Origin: Thermothelomyces thermophilus ATCC 42464
Taxonomy: Eukaryota > Ascomycota > Sordariomycetes > Sordariales > Chaetomiaceae
NCBI RefSeq assembly: GCF_000226095.1
Contig: NC_016476.1
Location: forward strand, 992,001-1,056,000
Length of the DNA: 64,000 nt
Reading direction: 5' to 3'
Below are positions 26,918-35,561 of this stretch, in pieces. Within the stretch, counting starts at the first letter, position 1. The number at the start of each line of letters is the position of its first letter. The notes under the pieces are model-generated. The model was given only the letters and a program-made list of their open reading frames with translations. It ran no database searches and had not been told where the DNA came from. Both the position numbers and the translations under genes were made by a program.

Positions 26918-27211
26918 TGCCGAACGTAGTAATGAGCTTCCGGGAGCGTTGAAAGCAGTGTCTGTAGTAGGTGGCTATACGAAGGAAAGAGTGCCTTGTT
27001 AAAACTATCTATAAAGGAGACAAAAAGAGTGGTATTTATAGACAAAGGGACTGGCCAATGCGTTAAACAGCTTTATACAGCTGTGGCATATATGTGGCTA
27101 ATACTTTTAGAAGCTCTATAGCTTCTGACAAGAAGAGATCACCATTACCTGTAAGGCGCCTTTCTTCGCTCTGTCTCTCGCGATGCGGCTCACACGCTCG
27201 CGTCTCAGACA
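26918..27211 (-). repeat. Probable 5' LTR of the copia fossil
   Basis: About 294 bp that begins TG and ends CA on the plus strand. On the minus strand it carries a TATA-like box (TATAAATACC, near 27030-27040) and is followed by TTATAAGCCCGGCGCC, which could be the primer-binding region. It lies between the decayed copia interior and the broken host gene, and its base composition is ordinary. No second copy lies in the window, so the boundary is inferred from position and the TG/CA ends. Confidence 0.45.
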
Positions 27212-27770
27212 CGTCTGCGGGCCTAACGTCAGAAGAGAGAAGGGAGAGTCTAGAACATATCTGGGGCTTCAAATGGTACGCTTCATTCCCGCTTACTGTT
27301 CACTAATAATAGTACAGAATGCTAGCAAGGTCACTAACCGAACTGATCCCAGTCAATGCTCACTCTGTACCGCTGCCTCAGATGTCATCCAGGCCTCGGA
27401 CGCTCGTCGAGGGGAAATCCGTTCTTTGCAGGCCAAGGTTCTTCAGCTCGCCCAGAAAGGAGAATTTCATAAGGCCGTTGAGGCCGCTGAGAGTCTATTC
27501 GCCCTTGTGGAAGAGGAGGGCCTAACAGAGCTGATGGGTGGTATGTACGAGGTTCCAGCTCGCCTCTATTACCACATTGGCAACCTTGACAAGGCCCTCG
27601 AGTACACACTCAAGGTGACGCACGAGCTCGATGCTTTTGGCGCATCTGACGAGGCCGGTCAAGCAAAAATCGAGATGCTAAAGGGCGTCATCCAGAGGCT
27701 TGAGCGAGAAATCAAGGAAAAGGAGAATCGCGAAGCGCCCCGAAAAGAAAACGGCCGGAACGAAGATTGA
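27212..27770 (+). pseudogene. SET/MYND-type methyltransferase gene, 3' fragment
   Basis: The fragment reads from a post-SET motif, WGFKCQCSLC, created by splicing a 77-bp intron (27276-27352: donor GTACGC, branch CACTAAC, acceptor CAG). An alpha-helical, TPR-like C-terminal region with a conserved YEVPARLYYHIGNL stretch follows, and the frame ends at TGA 27768-27770. This is the usual tail of fungal SMYD-like SET proteins, which methylate lysines. The SET core and start are missing: coding similarity stops at about 27212, where the presumed copia LTR begins. The gene therefore appears cut in two by the transposon, and the missing 5' part may lie beyond the left edge of the window. The remaining exons look undamaged. 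Confidence 0.65.
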
Positions 27771-28448
27771 TGAAAACACGGACTCGATTCTTGGCCTATG
27801 ACAGCTTCAACGGCGGCATTAATAATCTTTTGTACCAATTCTCGTGTACGATATTAGTTGAGTTGACACGAGTTGACACTGCGGGCAGGCCCAAAGGGAG
27901 GAATTCCGCGAAGACCTGCCCTTACCATCCAGGCGGATTTACCATCCTTACATGGGATCTTTAGAGTCTTTCTCTTCCCGTTTTCCTCATGATCGGATGC
28001 ATGACCAGAAGCGGCCGCGTTAGCAGAAGACGCGCCGAGGCCCATCTCCAACGATGCTGCTGAGCCATCGGAGACCATATTTCCACCAGTCAGGAAACTC
28101 GACACCCTGTCGGTTGCTGGCTACTACTGGCTTGGCAGAGCGTGCTCAGCGGACGGGTAAACCTCAACACTTGAACAAGGCCTGGTTTTGGAGACGATGC
28201 TGCTCCGACAGGGTTCCCCGCTGGACACCATCATTTTTTCCAGTGCTTCGGTAACGGTGAAGCCGGACCATTAATTACCGCTGTTGGAAAGGCTGCATGC
28301 AACGCCGGAATGCGCGTCGTCCTGCTGCAACCCCACGATCTTATTTGATTAATTACATTAAGCTGCATGGAACCCCGTGTTCCGGTCGTAACCATGACCT
28401 GCAGCTATTAGCTCTTTATCATCCGCCCCAAATACCCGGATATCCAAC
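27771..28448. other. Intergenic region upstream of the pectate lyase
   Basis: About 680 bp with no convincing gene. Short frames on both strands have no recognisable similarity. It should hold the 3' end of the SET-gene fragment and the pectate lyase promoter. A TTAATTA-rich patch lies at about 28345-28360. Confidence 0.4.
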
Positions 28449-29676
28449 ATGCGGTTCAGTTTCCTCACTGTCGCCTCGGCCCTCGCTCCATTGACCGCGG
28501 CGTTCCCCTTCGGGAGCTTTGGCCTCGCGTCGTGGGATGTCGAGGGCTTTGCCAAAGACAATCCCATTGGCGTCACCACTGGCGGCGAGGGCGGGTCAAC
28601 GGTGACCGTGGATAACGCGGCCGACTTCAAGGCAGCTGTTGCGGGAGACGAGCCCAAGACGGTCCTCGTCAAGGGCGAGATCAACCTGCCGTCCCGGCCA
28701 AAGATTGGCTCCAACAAGTCCGTCATTGGTGTCGGACGCACCGCCCACATCACCGGCAGCGGCCTCGACGTGTTCAACTCGACCAACGTCATCATCCGCA
28801 ACCTCAAGATCAGCTTCATCGAGGACAACGACTGCATCACCATCCGGAACTCCACCAGGGTCTGGGTGGACCACAACGAGTTCGCTTCCGACATCACGAA
28901 AGGACCCGACGCCTACGTGAGTCTCTTGTGCTCTACAATCTCCTAATTAATTAGAAAGTGCACACAACGGGATCCGCTGAGACGAGATTGTCTTTCTATA
29001 ATATGTTACGCAGGACGGCCAAGTCGACATCATCCGCGGTTCCGACTGGATCACGGTATCGTGGAACTACTTCCACGACCACTGGAAGTCGTCCCTGGTC
29101 GGCAACGACACCACCTTCCGCGACATCGACTTTGGCCACCTGCACGTAACCTACCACCACAACTACTGGCGCAACGAGGGTACCCGCGGCCCCGCCGGCC
29201 GCTTCGGGCACCAACACGTCTACAACAACCTCTACGTCGACTTCCTCTACCAGGCCATCCACTCCCGCTCAGACAACCAGGTCCTCGTCGAGGGTAACGT
29301 CTTCCGCGGCAAGACCCGCGAGGCCCTGAGCACCTACGGCCTGGTGATCCCGGACGACTCGCCCAACACCTGCACGTGCGGCGACGAAGAGCTGGACGGC
29401 TACGCCAACTTGGGCGCCAGTAAGTCTCCCTCGTAGCTGTTAAAATGAAGGAAGGGTGCGGGGTGTGTAATGAGAGGGGAGATCGGGATATGTAATTACG
29501 TACCTCCGCATGGTCCTGTGCTGACGTGATGACGCGCAGAAAACGATTGGGGCAAGGCGACGGTCAACATCACGCAGGTCGGCAACTTTCGAAAGGCACC
29601 GTACAAGTTCAAGTTGACACCCCTGCCGTTGGTTGAGCCGATTGTCAAGCTCGGGGCCGGTGTGGGCAAGATCTGA
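28449..29676 (+). CDS. Secreted pectate lyase, polysaccharide lyase family 1
   Basis: Three exons: 28449-28916, 29014-29419 and 29540-29676 (336 aa). The introns are 97 bp (GTGAGT...CAG) and 120 bp (GTAAGT...CAG), and the frame is continuous across both. The first 18 or so residues form a signal peptide (MRFSFLTVASALAPLTAA). The PL1 beta-helix landmarks are present in order: VWVDHNEF (Ca-binding region), DGQVDIIRGSDWITVSWN, and RGPAGRFGHQHVYNN, which carries the catalytic arginine region. Length fits fungal PL1 enzymes. These cleave polygalacturonan or pectin outside the cell by beta-elimination with calcium, making unsaturated oligogalacturonides. It is the first intact gene beside the transposon nest. 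Assignment to pectate rather than pectin lyase rests on the WVDHN-type calcium site. Confidence 0.92.
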
Positions 29677-30102
29677 TGACCTCGAGATTCGTGTGTGAGC
29701 CGATGTTGCTTTTTTCTTCAGCACAGGGTTGTTGAAAATACATCATAATGGTACGATCTGAGAGAGCTGGGCAACGTTTTGATGCTATAAACGAGTGAGT
29801 GACTGCCATATTCGGACACTCCTACTCAGCTCGTCGTCAGCCCAAAAGTGATTGCTTTCTAAGTGCGATGTGGCATTATTTCACCGGATTTACAGCAAGA
29901 CTTTGGCCAAATGCGGGTAATTATGTCCTGATTTGCAAAGCTCGGGTAGCTTCGACGCTATAAACATGGCAGCGCAGTTGTGATTGTTTGGGAAAAGCTA
30001 CTCTATTGAGTATATAGCCTCCAATTGATGCCGATCCTGAGCCGTCGCCCCTCAAAGAAGCCAGGTGACGGCGCGCTGGGAACGGCCTATCATAGGAGGT
30101 CT
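29677..30102. other. Intergenic region between convergent genes
   Basis: About 425 bp between the 3' ends of the pectate lyase (plus) and the HVA1-like gene (minus). No gene or structured element was seen. It should contain both 3' untranslated regions. Confidence 0.4.
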
Positions 30103-30488
30103 CTACACTGAACCCAAGATGTTGGCTTCGTAGATGGTTGTCGTCTTGCTGGTGTTGGCATTCTCGATTTTAAGATAATTAGGTAGGGCTAACGCCCACG
30201 GACCGTACTTGAGCTCCAGGTAATCTTGTCCGAGATCTCTCACCTCGTATTGCGGCTGCTCCGCACTCGCGCTCATATTACGCCCGGCTTGATTTCCAGG
30301 CTCCATCAGAACGCCCTTGACGGTACCGACACTTTCGGGGGGCCTAGAATCGGGGCTTGCATGTCCGATTCGATTCCCTACCTGTCAGACAAAATTCCTC
30401 GCGTGCTTATAAAACAAACCAAAAAGATGGAGCACTCACCGCCAACGGGCTTGTATCGGACTTGATCTCCTCCCTTGTATTGCGGCAT
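30103..30488 (-). CDS. HVA1/DUF2945-type small protein
   Basis: Exon 1 runs from 30488 (ATG) to about 30436 and begins MPQYKGGDQVRYKPVGG, the N-terminal signature of the DUF2945 or hypervirulence-associated TUDOR family. Exon 2 (30103-30355) continues ESVGTVKGVLMEPGNQAG and ends KTTTIYEANI near the C-terminus, as in family members. The frame joins only if exon 1 uses a GTGCTC donor at 30435; the better-looking GTGAGT four bases earlier gives the wrong phase. A second optional 81-bp intron (GTGAGA...GAG, about 30168-30248) would remove a segment absent from the family pattern and keeps frame either way. Such proteins are small, cytosolic and of unclear function. The awkward splice leaves some chance that it is decaying. 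Confidence 0.55.
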
Positions 30489-31149
30489 TATTTTGGCGGG
30501 ACGACATGCAGAGAAGTAGCTTACTCAGCTGGTTGGAAAGAAGTTTTCTCAACAAAATCCAAAGTAAGTATGAAAATTTGCATTCGAATTCATGAGTGTC
30601 CGTTGAAGAGAACTTATACATGTTTGTAGGAACAGCCGGTCGTATTTTCGAGCAATTAGGGAGGAAAGGTCAAGTGGTGATGAGGTTATCGTTTGTAAAT
30701 CAATCTTATCACGAAATCACCACTAGATTCAGCGTCCAGTTTCCCACATTAAAAAGACTAAATGATTCGAAATCATTACCTGTCATATTTGTCATTAGCA
30801 TCGAAGCCGGCGCATGATGTGTTGGGAGGACGGGGGAATAGGCGTGATGGCCGCCGCGGGCGCGACTGACGATGATCGGGAGCGTGAGTCAGGGAGAGGG
30901 CAGAGAAATAATTAATTACATGACGAAAGACACATAGCCTTAGTAAATAGAGCAAATAATACAAAACGACGATTTCCCCCCCTACTCTTTCCCTCCGGTA
31001 ACACACAACCATCAGGAAGATGTAAATACTTAAGGTACCGTACTTAGATACCTTGGTTGATTTGTTGAAGAGATGCCAGACCTCTTGTGCCGTACGCTTA
31101 CCTGCCACACCATCTGTGCTGATGGCATGCACGAAGCGAATTATGCAAG
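30489..31149. other. Intergenic region with only weak frames
   Basis: AT-richer sequence upstream of the HVA1-like gene. A 138-codon minus-strand frame (30776-31192) runs into the solo LTR and has no recognisable domain. Nothing else is supported. Confidence 0.35.
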
Positions 31150-31154
31150 GACTT

Positions 31155-31342
31155 TGATGGAAGAAGGTTGTGGTAAAATCAAGATAGTTCAAAAGTGCGA
31201 TGTCTCCTTCCTACGTTTGCTGGCCCTGTGGCTCTGTATAAGTAGAGGGTAGAACAAAGAACCCTCCGTTTGCCAGGATCCACAGGGCTTATCTTATCTA
31301 ATCTTACATGATGGACACGTCCGCAGACAACGAACTGTATCA
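31155..31342 (+). mobile_element. Solo LTR, copy 1
   Basis: A 188-bp sequence beginning TGATGGAAGAAGG and ending CTGTATCA. It is flanked by a perfect 5-bp duplication GACTT (31150-31154 and 31343-31347). It carries a TATA-like GTATAAGTAGAG near its middle. A related copy lies at 51339-51557. No internal region is attached, so it is the product of LTR-LTR recombination. The TGATGGAAG start is reminiscent of Ty1/copia LTRs, but the family cannot be fixed from the LTR alone. Not visibly RIP-mutated. Confidence 0.85.
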
Positions 31343-31347
31343 GACTT

Positions 31348-31741
31348 CTTCGCGTTCTGTTCGACCCGCTTTCAAAAAAAAAAAAAAAAAAAGGTTAGGT
31401 ATTCTGCTTTGGTAAGAAATACGCTGTATCCGAACTTGGCAAAATATCTCTCGAGTCGGAAGCAAACGGGACCAGAGAAGGAAACCACTCCGCTCCCGAG
31501 TTTACTAAGCGGCTGGTGTTATCTCGTTCTGTTGTGTGTGATGCTTGACCCACAACAATTCTACCCAAGGTAATAATCAAGGAAGAAAGAGGTACATACG
31601 AGTGGTCGTATGGCAGGGCAAAGGAGATGACAACAGCACGTGCGGCAGAATTAAGTTGTAAGTGAATTATAACTATTAACTACAGGTAGTATGAGGTGGC
31701 GGAATGCCAATATGAGCGCCGCCGATCACGGAACCATGTAA
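31348..31741. other. Intergenic region with a long poly-A run
   Basis: Holds an A-homopolymer of roughly 18 bases at about 31374-31392 just right of the solo LTR, then the likely 3' untranslated region of the kinase-like gene. No gene was seen. Confidence 0.4.
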
Positions 31742-32636
31742 TCACGCTGGTTCCAGCAAGCCCTCACCCCGATGATAGTATTTTTGCATCCCCAAGTATC
31801 TGATTGACAAATCGTATATGTTCGTCCGCATGAAGAGGATGTTCTTTTCGTCGGGCAAATCCCACTCGACGTACTCTAGGTCCAAGGCCATGAGCCTTCC
31901 GTCAACCAGCTGATAGTTGGAGGGTTGCGGATCGCTATGATGCACGCCATAGGCATGCATAGCCCGGTGGCATGGCTGCATCAAGGCGGAGATTTCTTCA
32001 AGCGTCAGCGTTGCACCTTGGGGCGAGGCGAGCGAAACTCCCCCAAGGCGCTCGAGAATCATCGCCCTTAAGCCGTTGTATCGAGCAAGGCCGTAACACT
32101 TGGGTATGACGGTCCCTTGTAACGGCTTTAGGCGGTCGTAGGCTCGCGTCTCGGTGTCGAATAGCTCCTCATTGGCCTCTCCCGACTCGTACCGCTTTTG
32201 CGCCTTCAAAATGACACGGCTGGGGAGGAACCATTCCGGCATCATGGCTCTAATCCAGGACTGTGCAAACGTAGGCAAAAGATTGACGCAGGCGCCAAAG
32301 AACCGCGCGACTCTGGAGGGGCAAATTTGCAGGTCGAGGATATGTGGGCGATCGCTGTCGAACTGCGTGGCGAAAGCCGAGATGTACCGCGTCCTGAACC
32401 GGAAGCTCTTGGACACGGAGTATTAGCGTCAATGGCAGGGCTGCAACTGGGTACAACACGGAATGACTCACGATCAGCCACGGTGGGACTGCAGGCTTCT
32501 TGCTCTTGCAGGCCTCGATTCCGGCCTTCGAAAGGCGGTAGTGTTCCGGTTCATTGGGGTTTCTGTAGAACTTGGGTAATTCAACGTCGTAGTCCACCAT
32601 GGAACCAGCGGACGGCTTAATATTGTCTGCCGACAT
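31742..32636 (-). CDS. Protein kinase-like fold protein
   Basis: Exon 1 is 32472-32636 and exon 2 is 31742-32407, joined in phase 0 across a 64-bp intron (GTGAGT...CAAG), giving 276 aa. Kinase-fold landmarks are visible in the second half: a beta-3 lysine stretch (SRVILKAQKRYE), an alpha-C glutamate region (ELFDTETRAYDRL), a hinge-like AMILERLGG, and a catalytic-loop equivalent HSDPQPSNYQLVDGRLMALD. The loop has H-x-D and a downstream Asn, while the metal-binding motif is LDLEY rather than DFG. This pattern is typical of the many uncharacterised fungal kinase-like proteins related to small-molecule kinases. Substrate unknown. It is divergently transcribed from the next gene (33441), with about 800 bp between the starts. 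The start ATG at 32636 is chosen as the most upstream in frame; another in-frame Met follows 12 codons later. Confidence 0.75.
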
Positions 32637-33440
32637 GCGTGCGCGAGAAAATACTGTGGTTATGCGCCCTTCAAGTGGTGAGATGGTGTTGAGATTGAGG
32701 TTGAAGAAGGGCTGTCCAAGCTCAGCCGCTCTCGAGACGCGCCCACCTTGGTATCTCGGTTACGGAGGTACTTGTATGCGTGCCAAATGGCGGGAGAATT
32801 CGCCATCACGTGCCCAGGCACCAATGTGGACCCGCTCTGGCTGGCTCACCAGCAACGCCAGAAAGTTCCCGCGGTCCGTGGCTGGATTAAGTTGGCATTC
32901 AAATCAGGCCTCCGTAGGCATGTAATAATTGCAATACAGCCTAGAACTATCTGCTCAGGATGACAGAAGATTTCATTGCCTTAACGATCCTTTCCAAATA
33001 ACCTTTACGGCCTTTTTTTGGATACCTGAGTTTAGTGATCCACTAGCGATGGCTCTCCTACAGTATTCTCATTGGAGCGCTATTATAAGTATGAGAGCAC
33101 TCAGTGCTCAAGTTTGGTCGTTTGCCATTTAAGGGCGGAAATCAAATTCTAGAAACTTACACTTCAAAGCATGTATGTGCTGTATATTAATGCAAGTAGG
33201 TACCTACGATGCCACGGTAAAGTTTATTAATCAGGGAAAACCTTGATGGTGGTGTGGCTCGGTGACATTGCTGATTCCTCAACCCTCTCACGCCGCTCTA
33301 ATTGATGCCCAATCGCTAAGGACGTGTCCTGAGCCCAAGCAACAACCAGCAGAGGCGACAATGATATAATGATATAACCCCCACCTCATTTCCAAGCCCC
33401 CGTCTGTTTGCTCGGGTTTCTGAGTACAAAGCCGTTCAAA
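32637..33440. promoter_or_regulatory. Shared upstream region of two divergent genes
   Basis: About 800 bp separates the start codons of the kinase-like gene (minus) and the uncharacterised gene (plus). Overlapping short frames here look like shadows. No specific binding site is claimed. Confidence 0.4.
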
Positions 33441-34472
33441 ATGCCCTCCGCCGGGGAGCTCATTCTTCAGAACTCGACGAACGAAATCGACAACCCAAAG
33501 TACATTACCCGTTCGGATAAAGAATGGGCCCATGAATACGCTGGGATCGAAAACATCCTTCTCCACACAACACCGGGCTACGGGGGTAATACAGTGCATG
33601 CAACTTTCGACTCGGCATTTCTGCCGCTTGACGATGACGAAGAAAGGCGGATGACAGAACCGGCCAACCCGCCTAATGAGAGGTCGTGGCGGCTGGAAAC
33701 GGAGGCCGACGTCGAACACTGGTGGCATACCGAAGTTTCCGACGTTGTGCTCGCAGCTTGGGCCAGGTACCCAGGTATCGTCCAAACCTGCCATACCAAG
33801 CCACTCAGCGACGTCAACATACCTGAAAATGTGGATGCAACGTACGCCATCTACATCGGAAATCAGAGAAAGCCTGTGGTCATCGGGGAGATGAAACGGA
33901 ACCTTATCAACCGTCGAGAGTGGGAAGCTGGCAATGTGACTAGCTCACAACAAAAGTTGGCCCGCGAACTTCGAGGGTAAGATCACGAATTACACCGTGT
34001 TACTCCCGCCAGCCTATGATTTCCCGTTAGACTCTAATCGTAAACGCTCGACAGGTATGCAGACAGGTATGAGTGTCCACAGATGTTCTGTTGGGACGGC
34101 GAGACCCTTTTAATGCTCCAATTTCGAGCCACCAGTCCTTGGGACATCAGAAGAGCGGATTGTGCGGTTGACTGCTGGGTCATCCCGATCACGAAATCCA
34201 CGTGCTCCCTGCGGTACGCCCTATACAGGCTGCTGGTTCAGGGTTTTCGCAGATGCCAGGCCGCCGCCGCTGCCCGACCCATTCAGGTAGGGTCCTTCAC
34301 AGAACACGGACGCGAGTTTTTCACTGGTCGGCTCATCTGGAATGTAGGCGGACGGTTGACAACCGAACACCCCGAAGGTTATGTTCGCCGTGTGGATGGC
34401 GCCACGGGAGCATTGTATTGGAGCAATGGGATGGGAAATCACGTCGTTTGGGAAACTGGTGGCTTTTGGTGA
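33441..34472 (+). CDS. Uncharacterised protein with an E-x-K motif
   Basis: Exons 33441-33976 and 34055-34472, with a 78-bp intron (GTAAGA...CAG) that restores frame as LRG/YADRYECPQMFC; 317 aa. The start is the ATG in 'caaaatgccctcc'. The N-terminal half is polar and acidic. Around residue 150 comes YAIYIGNQRKPVVIGEMKRN, a hydrophobic strand followed by E-x-K, which recalls PD-(D/E)XK nuclease-like folds but is too little to assign. The second half contains CWDGETLLMLQF and RYALYRLLVQGFRRCQ, a pattern I associate with a conserved fungal family often found near kinase-like genes. Function unknown. The close divergent partner suggests co-regulation, which is inference. Confidence 0.7.
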
Positions 34473-34725
34473 TTACTACAGGCTTTTATTTAACACAGTC
34501 CGTTTTCTTCCCTCTCGCAGAATGCCAGAAAATCCGCTTGATATGTCGAGGTGACCAATTCGTCGACGTTGTTGTGAATGGCTAAAGCTTATGCTAGAGG
34601 CAACGACATATTCCTCAAGATGAAAATTAACGAAGATCCCAAAGCATTGGGGAGTCCTGTCCAACTCCATCAGCAGCCGTTGTCGTGGTACAAGAAAAGA
34701 CGAAGTTAAGTAAATACTGCAAGCA

Positions 34726-35561
34726 TTATATGCTTCGATGATTCCTGATATTTGATCCCAATCTTGTAGGGGTGTTCATTGAAAGACACCTCTCCCTCCT
34801 GGAAGCTTCGTGTCCCCGCGGTTTTTCAGTGACGACCATCGACAGTCCCCTCTTCTTCTTGGGCGCGACAGTCGTCCATCCCTCCTCACCCTCGCCCACC
34901 ACTTCCTTCTTGTTCAAATCAAACTCGTTTTCACCATCGCCCCGCACCGACCTCCTGGCCGCCTCCTCTGCTTTCCTGCCTTCCGCTTTTGGTGGGTGTC
35001 CCTTCCAACTTCGCAGGTGGGGGAGCTTGGCAACGATGTCATCGAGCGCAGCGAGAGACTCGGGGCTGAGGGCCCAAGGGCCGCTAGTCTCCTCACGCAG
35101 GATCGAGATGGGGACCGTAAACAGGCTGATGCTGACGTAGGACTCCTTAGGCCACACCCGCCCGCGCGCGAGGGTGAGCCGGACGCCGTTGTCGGGGTGC
35201 GGCGGGGCCGGGTCGATGGGCATTTGGCGGCTGCGAAACTCGGCGTCGCTCTGGAACTTGCCGGTAAGTGACTCGCCGGCATGGAATGACGTGATCTGTC
35301 AACGTTTTGTCAATGCCTTGCTTGCGCATCAATCTCATAGCCATCCCATTCCCATTTGGCGGGTCCAAGGGTGCCTCCAGTGGGACCTACGAGGAACACG
35401 TCTGCTTGCTCAGATGTCGTCTGATATATCAGGACCGGGTGATTGAAGACCCCGGGCGGCAGGTTGGGTACGGACTTGGGTTTGATGAACCGCTTCGCGG
35501 GCAGCCACGCGATGACACCGCGGCCGGCGACGGCCAGAGGAGAGCGGCACCGCTTCGACAT
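34726..35561 (-). CDS. Conserved uncharacterised protein (GVIAWLPAK / TSF motif family)
   Basis: Exon 1 is 35391-35561 and exon 2 is 34726-35295. The 95-bp intron (GTAGGT...CAG) joins QADVFL to ITSFHAGESL in phase 0, giving 246 aa. The N-terminal domain has the conserved landmarks GVIAWLPAKRF, GVFNHPVLI and ITSF, then MPIDPAPPHPDNGVRL and ESYVSISLFTVP. The layout is similar to small SH3-like barrels of the PemK/MazF kind, but that is a guess from pattern only. The C-terminal 80 residues are charged, with basic (KKKRG) and acidic patches, and look disordered. It converges with the plus-strand gene ending at 34472, 253 bp away. Function unknown. Confidence 0.75.

Noticed and set aside
27212-27275. 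LTR boundary at TGTTCTAGACTC (minus strand, about 27261)
   Set aside because: The bases up to about 27214 already read as the host SET-protein frame (SEERRESLEHIWGFKC), so the LTR must end further left.
28596-28874. Long minus-strand frame inside the pectate lyase gene
   Set aside because: It is the antisense shadow of a GC-rich exon with clear PL1 motifs on the plus strand.
30776-31192. 138-codon minus-strand frame
   Set aside because: It runs through the left end of solo LTR 1, whose insertion boundaries are certain, and has no known domain.
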